From positions 3,844,001-3,908,000 of the forward strand of contig NZ_LR590484.1 in NCBI RefSeq assembly GCF_901482695.1: a stretch of 64,000 bases of DNA. The letters are read 5' to 3'. This document shows, piece by piece, positions 51,610-60,096 of the stretch. Within the stretch, counting starts at the first letter, position 1, and the number at the start of each line of letters is the position of its first letter. The notes under the pieces were generated by a model. It was not told the origin of the DNA and did not search any database. It saw only the letters and a list, made by a program, of their open reading frames with translations. This DNA is from Sphingobacterium thalpophilum (GTDB lineage Bacteria > Bacteroidota > Bacteroidia > Sphingobacteriales > Sphingobacteriaceae). A program made the position numbers and the translations under genes.

Positions 51610-53991
51610 GAGGTATTCCTCCAAACTAACTTCGGTGGCATAGACTGCCGAGTGCGTACCACCTAAGCCAATCCAAACCTCCTTGTACAGTCGGCTGGCA
51701 TCGTTGTTCATATTAATGGAAAGCACCTGACCTTTCTCCTTATCGGTAAGTCCTAGCATTGCCTGTATATCATCGAACTTGTTCATATACTTGCGTTGGT
51801 CTAGGAGTATCTTGCAGTCGGAATTGTTGATGATACTTTCTTTCACAATAGGCGACTGGATAATGTCATCGACCTCTTGCGTTACGACAATTGCTTCACC
51901 GAAAAACTTCCTAACCGTTTTGAAGAGATATTTTATATATTCCGCCATTCCTTCCTTCGCAATCGCCTTCCAGGCTTCTTCGATTAAGATGAGCTTACGG
52001 ATACCTTTTAGCCTTCTCATTTTGTTGATGAAGACCTCCATGATAATGATGGTCACTATCGGGAATAAAATTTTGTGATCCTTGATGGCATCAATTTCAA
52101 ACACGATGAAGCGTTTGGAAAGTAAGTCTAATTGCTTATTGGAGTTTAACAGGTAATCATATTCACCACCTTTGTAGTAAGGTTCGAGTACATTCAGGAA
52201 ATTGGCAATGTCAAAGTCTTTTTCCCTTACCTGTTTTTCCTCCAATACCTTGCGGTAATCACCTTTTACATATTCATAAAAGCCATTGAAGGACGGATAC
52301 ACATTCTCCGCTCTGATGCGTTCGATATACCCGCTTACTGCATTGGAAAGCGCAACTTCTTCTGAACGGGTTGGCGGCTCATCGTCACGTTTCCATAAGG
52401 TCAGTATCAAAGTCTTGATACTTTCCCGCTTCTCAATGTCGAACACGCCATCATCGGTATAGAATGGGTTAAAGGCAATGGGATTATCTTCGGTATAAGT
52501 GAAGTAAACACCGTCTTCGCCTTTGGTCTTCCCTTTAATGAGTTCGCATAAGCCCTGATAAGAGTTACCCGTATCTACCAACAGTACGTGTGCGCCCTGT
52601 TCGTAATACTGCCGTACCATATGGTTTGTGAAAAATGATTTACCCGAACCAGACGGACCAAGTATAAACTTATTCCGGTTGGTGATGATACCCCGCTTCA
52701 TTGGCAGGTCAGAAATATCCAAATGGATAGGTTTTCCAGTAAGCCTGTCGGCCATCTTGATACCGAACGGCGAGGGCGAATTGTGGTAGTTGGTTTCTTC
52801 CGTAAAGAAACACAGTGCAGGCTCAATAAATGTGTAAAAACTTTCTTCACTCGGAAAGTCGCCTGCATTGCCGGGCATACCTGCCCAGTACAAAGTGGCT
52901 ACATCCGTGGTATTGTGGCGTGGCTTACATTCCATCAGCGCCAACGCACTACCGCAATCGTTCTTTAGCTGTTTCAGTTCCGAAGGGTCTTCTGACCAAG
53001 CCATAATGTTAAAGTGCGCACGGATAGAAGACAGCCCGAAGCTGTGGGCTTCGTTCAGGTACTTCTCTATCCACTCTTTGTTGATCTGGTTGGCACGGCT
53101 GTACCTTGCCAGTGAGTGCATATTCCTTGCGGACTTTTCAAACTTTTGTAAATTGTCTTCGCTGTTATCTAAAAATAAATACTGGTTATAGATATGGTTA
53201 CAGCTAAGGAGCAGACCTACAGGTGCGGCGAATGACAAACGGCAATCACTCCGGTCGGTAGAGAGCTTTTCAAAACGGGTATCTGCCGATACAGTTCCGG
53301 GTAGATCGTCTGTGTCAGAAAGCGTGTGCAGGCTTAGCCTCTTGTTTCCGATGCGTACTTCTTCTGTACCGAGCGCGATGTCCTGCATCGGTGTTCCTGC
53401 TTCCCTTGATAAAGTGAGATACTGCTCTAACAATCCCTGTGTGTCCTCCGTTCCGATAATCTCCTCTTCTGTAAGGCGTTTCAGGGTTATAAACCCGCTA
53501 TCGTTCACGATACGCTCAAACTGGGCCACCGCCTCCATGAAGTGGTGTATCGTTTCCTTGTTCCTGATTTCCTTTGGTATCAGTGTGCCTTTACAAAGCG
53601 AACTGAAGTTACTTTGCATCCGCATCCTATCCTTAGTAGTCTTGGTCAGGAATAGGTAGCAGTAATGGTTTAGAAACGGCCGCTCATTGAAATGGCGTTG
53701 GTAGGATTTTGATAAAAAACTCTGGTCTTCCATTGCCAAATCCGGCGAATAGCTTTCTTTGATGTACCAATCCTGTTTGTGAATGACCGTAAAATCAGGC
53801 AAGGTTTTAATCGCCTTGTGCCAGGCGGAATGTATCACTTCATACTCAACAGAAGCTACTGTGAACAGTTCCGGCAAACGCACTTCAAAACAAGTGGTAA
53901 TGTCTGCATCTTTGGAAAGAATGCAATTGTTCTCTACTGCCAACAAAGGAAATTTGTTTTCCAGTGTAGTGGTTTTTGCTACGTTTCTCAT
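51610..53991 (-). CDS. traG: traG exon 1: VirB4-family conjugation ATPase, interrupted
   Basis: TraG is the VirB4-type ATPase that powers pilus or channel assembly. Exon 1 encodes 794 residues, from MRNVAKTTTLENKF to VSLEEYL. The P-loop GPSGSGKSFFTNH lies at about residue 445; LILIEEAWKAIAKEGMAEYI carries the Walker B, and VTQEVDDIIQSPIVKESIIN follows. Without splicing the frame runs only four residues into the intron to a stop at 51598. Splicing restores the last 40 residues. Its start overlaps the traF stop (ATGA). Confidence 0.93.
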
Positions 53992-54317
53992 ACGGTGTTC
54001 TGTTTAGGTGTGAATTTTAAATAGCGGTGTACAGGCTTGCGGCAAATGATATAGCGGGGGTGCCTTTTGTTTGCTGCAATTTTCATCAAGCCGTGTTCGC
54101 CGTACTTCCTGTTTAGCGAAAAAGTCTGCCATACAATGAGCGAAGCTCCACCTGCGCCAAGGAACAAGCAGATGTAGGAATTTACACCCGCCATATACAG
54201 TACCATCACGAAGATCAGCGTACCGAGCAGTCCGCCGGCGAAAATGAAAAGGTATTGCGCTTTGAGGCCCCTAAATTCCACCGTTCTTCCGATGCCTTTA
54301 TTGATATGATAATTCAT
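53988..54317 (-). CDS. traF: Conjugal transfer protein TraF (DUF4133)
   Basis: The ATG at 54317 (MNYHINKGIGRTVEFRGLKA) gives 109 residues, with two membrane helices (about 23-46 and 50-68) and a basic C-terminus. The open frame extends further, but that part overlaps traE. DUF4133 proteins resemble VirB3. The stop overlaps the traG start. Confidence 0.9.
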   Translation of the reverse strand: MNYHINKGIGRTVEFRGLKAQYLFIFAGGLLGTLIFVMVLYMAGVNSYICLFLGAGGASLIVWQTFSLNRKYGEHGLMKIAANKRHPRYIICRKPVHRYLKFTPKQNTV

Positions 54318-54328
54318 AAGGCACAGGA

Positions 54329-54634
54329 TTAAAGGAAGAATGAGCGCAGGATAGTAGCTGCAACAATCAAGAAGATACACGCACCAAACCAGCTTGCGGC
54401 AGTTTTAGAAGTGTCGGGGTCGCCGGAGCTAAACTTGTTGTACACCTTAACGCCTCCGATGAGCCCAACCACCGCGCCGATGGCGTATATTAATTTGGTT
54501 GCGGGGTCGAAATAGCTTGTTACCATTTGGGTAGCTTCGTTGATACCTGCAGAACCATTTCCCTGTGCAAGAGCACCCATTGCTGACAACGTTGCCACTG
54601 CTGCCAGCAAAACTTTTTTTCTCTGTTTTTCCAT
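54329..54634 (-). CDS. traE: Conjugal transfer protein TraE (DUF4134)
   Basis: A 101-residue protein with a cleavable signal peptide (VLLAAVATLSAMGALAQG) and two further hydrophobic helices (ATKLIYAIGAVVGLIGGVKV and SWFGACIFLIVAATILRSFF). The layout is like a VirB2 pilin. It is the first gene of the channel operon, and a 147-base gap plus terminator separates it from the genes to the right. Confidence 0.9.
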   Translation of the reverse strand: MEKQRKKVLLAAVATLSAMGALAQGNGSAGINEATQMVTSYFDPATKLIYAIGAVVGLIGGVKVYNKFSSGDPDTSKTAASWFGACIFLIVAATILRSFFL

Positions 54635-54781
54635 AATTGAAACACATTAATTTGTTACTGTTTATCCCGCACCTTGCGAGCTTTCGGAACAAATGTCTAA
54701 TGGAAAAAGAGGCATTGCCCTAAAGTGGCAGTCAGAGGAAGTATTTGGCCGCGAGTGGCATTACAGCAGATGCTTAGCCAT

Positions 54782-54814
54782 AAAAAAACGCCAAACTTTT
54801 TACGGTTTGACGTT
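54782..54814 (-). terminator. Terminator at the end of the traA-D operon
   Basis: On the minus strand AACGTCAAAC (54814-54805) pairs with GTTTGGCGTT (54796-54787), with one G-U position, followed by a run of seven T. It lies 20 bases past the stop of the 54834 gene and separates the regulatory/partition part from the channel operon. Confidence 0.85.
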
Positions 54815-54833
54815 GGTTGACCAGGGAGGTATT

Positions 54834-55913
54834 CTACATTTTCCGCCCTTTTTTACTTTGTTGGTTCTGTGAGGTTTTAATGGGTTTGTTCTGCTGCTTT
54901 TCTCTTTTTAGTTGCGCTAAATTTTCTTTGATTTTTTGAGGAACATAGATGTCTTCCCATTTGGCTTGTTTCGCGGTAAAATTCATTTGTAATCCTGTTT
55001 CCCTCAACCCGTCTTTAAGATCGAATCCGTGCAGTCTGTTCCAACCTATCGGGTCCATTTTAATCTCGCTTGGTATTTCCACTACTACCAGATCTTTAGG
55101 AATTTTGGTAATGGTTTCATAGTCTATCTCACCCAATTCTTTTTTTTGACGATTATAGGGTATGACATATTTTTCAGTTGTATCATTGAAATAGTCTTCA
55201 ATTTGGGAGAACCCAATACCATTGGATAAAAAATCATCTTTGGGCCTAAGTTTATCCATTCGCAAATCCACATAGAATGTGTGCTCCTCAATTTCAATCG
55301 TAGGTAACATCCCCTTGTTTACCCGCATGTCATAAGCTTCCTTAATCATTATATCCAAATCGCTATTTTGACGAATATAGTCAAGGGAGCAATTGTACTT
55401 ACTGCTCATACCCGTCGGGTCAATATCGCCCATTCTTGGTACGGTAATAATAGCAAAGCTGTGTTTTCCGGTAATGTAGGCATCTATTCCATTTTCTGTT
55501 CTGTCTGCATCAAGGCGTTTGGAGTTTCTGTTGTACACAAACTCATAATGTGTACCATAGTCTTTCATCTCGTCAAAAAACAGTTTCCTTTCTTCAGGTC
55601 GGTATTTCTCGACTAATGCTAGTTGGTTTATATCGAAAAGATATTTAGTTCCGTCAATTTCGATTTCCGGCTTCCCTTCCAGCCAATCAATATAGCCCTT
55701 TGCGTCGTCAATATTATGAGGAAATGTCTTCCTACTTCCTGACATTTTGCTGTCGTCCAGTCCAACGATATACCCATATTCAGGAAAGTCCTCTTTTCGG
55801 TAGGTGATGATAAGATTGTCTGTAGACTTTTCCGGTACATTGTTCTTGTGACTTGCTATTATATGCCCTCTATATTCTTCCAGAATATAATCGGGATCAT
55901 CTTTTTTAATCAT
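54834..55913 (-). CDS. Unknown element protein, paralogue of the 55941 gene
   Basis: A 359-residue soluble protein. The section from PEIEIDGTKYLFDINQLALV (about 80) to the end matches the 55941 product throughout: DIDPTGMSSKYNCSLDYIRQ, DMRVNKGMLPTIEIEEHTFY, KIPKDLVVVEIPSEIKMDPI and GWNRLHGF. The N-terminal 75 residues (ILEEYRGHIIASHKNN) are an extra domain. C-terminal part is basic and disordered (QQNKPIKTSQNQQSKKGRKM). No known function. It is the last gene before the terminator. Confidence 0.65.
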   Translation of the reverse strand: MIKKDDPDYILEEYRGHIIASHKNNVPEKSTDNLIITYRKEDFPEYGYIVGLDDSKMSGSRKTFPHNIDDAKGYIDWLEGKPEIEIDGTKYLFDINQLALVEKYRPEERKLFFDEMKDYGTHYEFVYNRNSKRLDADRTENGIDAYITGKHSFAIITVPRMGDIDPTGMSSKYNCSLDYIRQNSDLDIMIKEAYDMRVNKGMLPTIEIEEHTFYVDLRMDKLRPKDDFLSNGIGFSQIEDYFNDTTEKYVIPYNRQKKELGEIDYETITKIPKDLVVVEIPSEIKMDPIGWNRLHGFDLKDGLRETGLQMNFTAKQAKWEDIYVPQKIKENLAQLKREKQQNKPIKTSQNQQSKKGRKM

Positions 55914-55940
55914 AATTCTATACTTAAATTATTGCAATGA

Positions 55941-56765
55941 TTACATTCTGCGACCACGATTACGCTTATTGACTAAAGGTTTCGTTAGACCAGATTTTAT
56001 CTTTTCTACTTTTCTTTGTCTCAATTCTTCCAGATTTTCTTTGATAATATCGGGCAGATCTGTTTTTTCCCAGGGTATTTTGGGGGAGCTGAAGTGCATC
56101 CTGAGGTTTGATGTTTTCAAAGCAGTTTTTGCGTCCCGATTATTCTGCCAATTCCAGCCTACAGGATCTAGCGAGAAACTGTACGGTAGTCTGACTGCTA
56201 TAAGGTTTTTTGGAATTTCCGTTATCTTCAAATAATCGAGTTCTTTTATTTCCCGTTTTTTGGGGTCGTAGGCAAATACATTCTCTCCGAGTACCTGGTC
56301 ATACTGTGTGAAAGACGGTATAGGTATTCCCACGGACTGTGGATCGTCCTTCGGAATAAGCCGATCTTTGTCGAGCACCACATAAAATAAATCTCCTGCA
56401 ATATCTATGGTCGGAAGAACACCTTTATTTACTCTGAGATCAAAGGCCTGTTGGTCTACCATAATTTCAAAATCCGTTTTCCCTTTTAGCTGTTCCATTG
56501 GTACTTGATACCTTTGCGACATACCAAAGGGATCAAGTTCTACCAACTCAGGTATTTTTATCCTTACACTTTGTTCGTCTGTCCAGATGGTATGGATGTT
56601 CCTGCTATCCAGCCCATACTCAAATTCATATCCCCCAGGTACATCGGCCATATAACCAAAAGGAATAAAGTTGTTTTCATTTGCTCTTTCTTTCAAGCTT
56701 AGACTTTCTACATCAATAAAGAAATCAGTACCATGAATATTGATGATTGGCAATTCTCTTTTCAT
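55941..56765 (-). CDS. Unknown element protein, paralogue of the 54834 gene
   Basis: A 274-residue protein. It shares with its neighbour ELDPFGMSQRYQVPMEQLKG, DLRVNKGVLPTIDIAGDLFY, KITEIPKNLIAVRLPYSFSL and DPVGWNWQNN, and ends with a similar basic tail (KRNRGRRM). No catalytic residues are evident. It lies 27 bases upstream of the 54834 gene and 47 bases after traD, so it belongs to the traA-D transcript. Confidence 0.65.
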   Translation of the reverse strand: MKRELPIINIHGTDFFIDVESLSLKERANENNFIPFGYMADVPGGYEFEYGLDSRNIHTIWTDEQSVRIKIPELVELDPFGMSQRYQVPMEQLKGKTDFEIMVDQQAFDLRVNKGVLPTIDIAGDLFYVVLDKDRLIPKDDPQSVGIPIPSFTQYDQVLGENVFAYDPKKREIKELDYLKITEIPKNLIAVRLPYSFSLDPVGWNWQNNRDAKTALKTSNLRMHFSSPKIPWEKTDLPDIIKENLEELRQRKVEKIKSGLTKPLVNKRNRGRRM

Positions 56766-56812
56766 GATCGTATGTTGTTATTTGTTCATAAACAATAAAG
56801 GGGAATTGCCTT

Positions 56813-57448
56813 TCAGACAAACTCCCCGATATCAAAATCCTCGAGATTATTTTTCCGCATTAAGGAAGAGCGGACTTCCGTTTCAGAAGTGATTGTGCTG
56901 TCCAAAAGTTCGGCAATCTTTCGGGATGCACCCTCAATGGAATTTTCCAGCAGGGCGAATAATTCAGTCCCTTGTAATCTTTGAACTATGGCTACCGCTG
57001 TTTCCTTTTGAGCTTGTTCCAAACTTTCTTTTTGGAGCAATGCACCTACGGAGCTTAGTTCTTCATAGGTAACCCCTTGGGCAAGACTGCTATCGCCACC
57101 GGATACTCCATACCTGTTCCATTCTTCTTCCTCTTCCTCCAAATCAGGCATATTTCTGAAAACATCGTCCAGCTCTTCCTGCGGAACCTGAATACTTACA
57201 TCTTCGTTCTCGTCGTAATCAATGTCTAAATTAGCTGGGTTTATTTCCGGTTCTGCTATTTGGCTTTCATCGGCAGTGTTTGGCAGTGAAAGGCTTCTTA
57301 TTGGCTTGGGTTGTCCCATAATACCGGGCAGGTTCAGGTTAACTTTTTCCTGTTTGGGCTTTTGCTCCAACCTCTTATGAATGACAATCTTATCCTGCAA
57401 AAGCAGTACAATCACGATTAGCAGGCATATCACAATTACTATTTCCAT
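56813..57448 (-). CDS. traD: TraD-like membrane-anchored acidic protein
   Basis: A 211-residue protein. It has one N-terminal membrane helix (about 2-17, IVIVICLLIVIVLLL) and a long acidic cytoplasmic part (NLDIDYDENEDVSIQVPQEE), then SSVGALLQKESLEQAQKET near residue 130. The size and position after traC match TraD of CTnDOT-type elements; no activity is known. Confidence 0.72.
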   Translation of the reverse strand: MEIVIVICLLIVIVLLLQDKIVIHKRLEQKPKQEKVNLNLPGIMGQPKPIRSLSLPNTADESQIAEPEINPANLDIDYDENEDVSIQVPQEELDDVFRNMPDLEEEEEEWNRYGVSGGDSSLAQGVTYEELSSVGALLQKESLEQAQKETAVAIVQRLQGTELFALLENSIEGASRKIAELLDSTITSETEVRSSLMRKNNLEDFDIGEFV

Positions 57449-57460
57449 AAATCGAGAATT

Positions 57461-57766
57461 TTAAAACAGCGCTTTGTATTTTTCTTTATACTCCTTTGAA
57501 ATTGCATCTTCAAACGCTTCAAAGTGATGGTCAAGTATATTGTTCAGATAGGCGAACAACGGTATTTTGTCATCGCCAATTATTTGTACAATACGAGTCA
57601 ATCGTTCGTGATGCTCCGGGCTTAGGTAGATGCTCTTGTTACCTCGTGCCTGCACTGTATCCATTTGCAGAAATGTTTGCTCATAGCTTGTTTGTACTTC
57701 GTTTTTTGTGATGGCGGAAGTATTGTCTGCAACAATAGCGTTCCTCTTTTTATTTGCATTCTTCAT
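57461..57766 (-). CDS. traC: DUF3408 protein TraC
   Basis: A 101-residue protein of the DUF3408 family: KSIYLSPEHHERLTRIVQII and FAYLNNILDHHFEAFEDAIS are the signature. The N-terminus is basic. The fold resembles a ribbon-helix-helix-like domain, and DNA binding is often proposed. It overlaps the traB-like gene by one base. It is a paralogue of that gene. Confidence 0.82.
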   Translation of the reverse strand: MKNANKKRNAIVADNTSAITKNEVQTSYEQTFLQMDTVQARGNKSIYLSPEHHERLTRIVQIIGDDKIPLFAYLNNILDHHFEAFEDAISKEYKEKYKALF

Positions 57767-58176
57767 TATAAAATGGGTTTAAAGCGTTCGTTGAAATAAT
57801 CTGTAATATCGTCCCCGAACTCCCTAAAGTGGTGTTCAAGGATATTGTCAATGTATGAGTAGAGTGTTGTTTTTTCTTCCCTCGTTAACAGCACAATGCG
57901 GAGCAGCCTTTCGTGATATTCAGGACGTATGTAAACCACTTTGCCGCTTCGACCTGACGGAAAGCGGTTGACCAAAAATGTTTCGTCATAGTCCGCTTTC
58001 TTTGACGAATTGCTTCGGGATTTTTCCCTGGTTTTGGGCTTGATTTCGTTTGGTTCTTCCTGTTGCTGATTATTTTGAGGTGGAGCAACTGGCTCATCAC
58101 CGCTGATGATGTTCATCAAATAATCTTCATCAACATTTGGCTTTTTAAAATCTTCGTTTTTGTTATCTGAACTCAT
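57766..58176 (-). CDS. traB: DUF3408 protein TraB
   Basis: A 136-residue protein with a charged, Gln-rich N-terminal half (about 1-75) and a DUF3408 C-terminal half: KVVYIRPEYHERLLRIVLLT, YSYIDNILEHHFREFGDDIT. It is 12 bases after traA and overlaps traC by one base. Two DUF3408 copies side by side are usual in these elements. Confidence 0.82.
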   Translation of the reverse strand: MSSDNKNEDFKKPNVDEDYLMNIISGDEPVAPPQNNQQQEEPNEIKPKTREKSRSNSSKKADYDETFLVNRFPSGRSGKVVYIRPEYHERLLRIVLLTREEKTTLYSYIDNILEHHFREFGDDITDYFNERFKPIL

Positions 58177-58188
58177 AGCTGAATGACT

Positions 58189-58956
58189 TTATAGATGTAT
58201 GATTTTTAAAAATTCTTCGACAAACAAATCCATTTTGGTTGCCTTCATCAATTGAGGTTCTGCGGGTAGCAGGCTTGAACGGAACACATAATTTTCGGTA
58301 TCGTCCGTTTCCTTTCGGAAACGCTTACTGTCCATTATCCTTGTTTCCATTATGGGCAGGTTGAGTGTTTTAATGACACTTTGATATGCCTCGTACAAAC
58401 CTGTTTTTTCCCTACCGTCCACTTGGTTCCAGAACAGCCACAGCTCTTGTTGCTCATTGCCCTCAATAGTTTTGGGCAGTTCAAGAAAGGCTTTGGTAAA
58501 GCCCAATGTGCTTTCCACTACTAAGCGGTCGGCTGTAATGGGTGAAAAGATAAAGTCCATTATTTTTAAGGTTGTCAATACACCTTTAGTATTGGCAGTT
58601 CCAGGCAAGTCGAAGAAAATAACATCGGGCGCAACTGCCGACTGGCTTACATATTCCGACGCTTTGTCCAAAGCATTTTCAGCCTTGCTTTTGATAATCG
58701 GATATGCCTTCTTGTTGATGGTCTGGAATTGCTTCATTGCCGCTTTTTTGTGGTAGTCATTCTGCATCAAGGTTTTCTTATCCCGTTCACGCATATTGGT
58801 CAGGCTGTGCTGTGGAAAGTCGCAGTCCATTACTAACACATTATATCCTAAACGGTAATGAAGCACACTTGCTAGCAAGGTGGTCATTGTTGATTTTCCC
58901 ACGCCGCCTTTTTGGGTAGAAAAGCTGATTTTTAAGGTTTTCTTCTTTGTTTCCAT
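58189..58956 (-). CDS. traA: ParA-family ATPase TraA
   Basis: A 255-residue ParA/MinD-type ATPase. The deviant Walker A FSTQKGGVGKSTMTTLLASV sits at about 12-31, the Walker A' stretch VLVMDCDFPQHSLTNMRERD follows, and the Walker B is VIFFDLPGTANTKG. In CTnDOT-type elements TraA starts the tra region and is thought to act in partition or positioning. No ParB is adjacent, though DUF3408 proteins may serve as partners. Confidence 0.9.
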   Translation of the reverse strand: METKKKTLKISFSTQKGGVGKSTMTTLLASVLHYRLGYNVLVMDCDFPQHSLTNMRERDKKTLMQNDYHKKAAMKQFQTINKKAYPIIKSKAENALDKASEYVSQSAVAPDVIFFDLPGTANTKGVLTTLKIMDFIFSPITADRLVVESTLGFTKAFLELPKTIEGNEQQELWLFWNQVDGREKTGLYEAYQSVIKTLNLPIMETRIMDSKRFRKETDDTENYVFRSSLLPAEPQLMKATKMDLFVEEFLKIIHL

Positions 58957-59155
58957 TATTTAAAAATTTATTGTTACACGCCTTGCTTGTTTTACAGGTT
59001 TAAATATTTGTCTATTGGAATATTCCTTTTTCACTGTATTCCTGCATTGGCATTTTGGAATGTTCCTGTGCCGTTTTACGCTTTCCCTACAACCTTGTAA
59101 GGAGTATGATTTGGCAGGTTGTAAACCTTGCAGAAAACAAAATGCTTTACCGCTT

Positions 59156-59206
59156 TTATGCTTTTACGTTTTTATAGTTTTATGCTTTTAAAACCTTATG
59201 CTTTTA
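59156..59206 (+). repeat. Three iteron-like copies of TTATGCTTTTA
   Basis: TTATGCTTTTA occurs at 59156-59166, 59180-59190 and 59196-59206, the first two within TTTTATGCTTTTA. Start-to-start distances are 24 and 16 bases. The copies are about 200-250 bases upstream of traA and 450-500 upstream of mobA. They could be binding sites for TraA partners or a relaxosome protein. Confidence 0.55.
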
Positions 59207-59322
59207 TGGCAAACTGCCTGTTTGCAAACCCGATTTTCTTTCCTGTTTAAATACATTTTTTACTGCCTGCATTAAAACTGTAAGGCAAATAAAACGGATA
59301 ATTTACCTGCTGTACGATATAT

Positions 59323-59338
59323 GGCAGTGTTTGGCGTT
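59323..59338 (+). repeat. 16-base repeat, copy 2
   Basis: GGCAGTGTTTGGCGTT here is identical to 38067-38082. A partial copy, GGCAGTGTTTG, follows at 59343-59353. Both places lie in control regions, which suggests a common regulator. Confidence 0.5.
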
Positions 59339-59534
59339 CAAAGGCAGTGTTTGTCCGGGTATTGCATTGCAATACTCTTACATACAGTTGCTTACTTTGT
59401 AAAATGATTTTTATTAACGGATTTATGCAAAAGACTTTTGACAAATCGGAGGGTAACAGCAACGGCATCGAGCCGTTTTTCCCTGTTACATTCAATCCGT
59501 CCCGCAGGGCGGATTTTTGTGTTCACCGGAACAC

Positions 59535-59590
59535 GGCAAGTTGTGTTTTGAGGCACTCGAAACCGAGTTAGTGCCTCAAAACAACTTGCC
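59535..59590 (+). other. oriT: Candidate oriT inverted repeat
   Basis: GGCAAGTTGT then GTTTTGAGGCACT (59535-59557) pairs with AGTGCCTCAAAACAACTTGCC (59570-59590 on the same strand) with a single 2-base bulge: 21 paired bases around a 12-base loop, which itself contains ACTCG/CGAGT. It lies 66 bases upstream of mobA and is followed by CTTTGCAGGGGGCAG. A long bulged inverted repeat next to relaxase genes is the normal form of a transfer origin. The nick position cannot be read from sequence alone. Confidence 0.68.
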
Positions 59591-59656
59591 CTTTGCAGGG
59601 GGCAGAAAACACCTTCCGAAGTCAGGGTTTTGTATGAATTTTAAAATGGATTTGTG

Positions 59657-60094
59657 ATGAACGAGAACAGAAACAAAAAACAGAATAAGGGTGGACGGAC
59701 ACCCAAAACAGACCCAAGCATCCACCGCCACGTTTTCCGTCTTACAGACGAAGAAAACACGAAACTTTTATCGCTTTTTGATGCATCGGGAATGACCAAT
59801 AAAGCAAAATTTATCATCGGCTTGTTGTTCGGTAAGGAAATGAAATCAGTAAAAATTGACAAAGGAACGGTTGATTTTTATATGCGATTGACTTCGTTTC
59901 ATAGCCAATTTCGCTCCGTTGGTGTGAACTATAACCAGATTGTAAAGCTGCTGTATAAGCATTTTACCGAGAAAAAAGCGGCTGCATTCCTGTACAAACT
60001 GGAAAAACAGACGGTTGAAATGGCGATGCTATGCCAAAAAATCATTCAACTTACCGAAGAATTTGAAGCAAAACACCTGAAAAAACAAGCTTAG
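59657..60094 (+). CDS. mobA: Relaxosome accessory protein MobA
   Basis: A 145-residue basic protein from the ATG at 59657 (a GTG at 59654 is in frame). The N-terminus is Asn/Lys/Gly-rich (NKKQNKGGRTPKTDPS), followed by a ribbon-helix-helix region (HRHVFRLTDEENTKLLSLFD) and helices with FHSQFRSVGVNYNQIVKLLY, the MobC-type motif. It would bind oriT and help the relaxase. The stop is 2 bases before mobB. Confidence 0.87.
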   Translation: MNENRNKKQNKGGRTPKTDPSIHRHVFRLTDEENTKLLSLFDASGMTNKAKFIIGLLFGKEMKSVKIDKGTVDFYMRLTSFHSQFRSVGVNYNQIVKLLYKHFTEKKAAAFLYKLEKQTVEMAMLCQKIIQLTEEFEAKHLKKQA

Positions 60095-60096
60095 AA

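Larger units (their letters stand above)
58957..59656. other. Divergent region between traA and mobA, transfer origin region
   Basis: These 700 bases have no convincing gene. In order they hold three copies of TTATGCTTTTA, the second copy of the 16-base GGCAGTGTTTGGCGTT repeat with a partial copy after it, and a large inverted repeat just before mobA. This is the expected place for oriT and for the control of both divergent operons. Confidence 0.6.

Noticed and set aside
51087..51629. 180-codon plus-strand frame
   Set aside because: It is antisense to domains I-III of the group II intron and the traG junction, which explain the sequence.
59347..59571. 74-codon plus-strand frame before mobA
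   Set aside because: It runs through the oriT inverted repeat and has no family resemblance.
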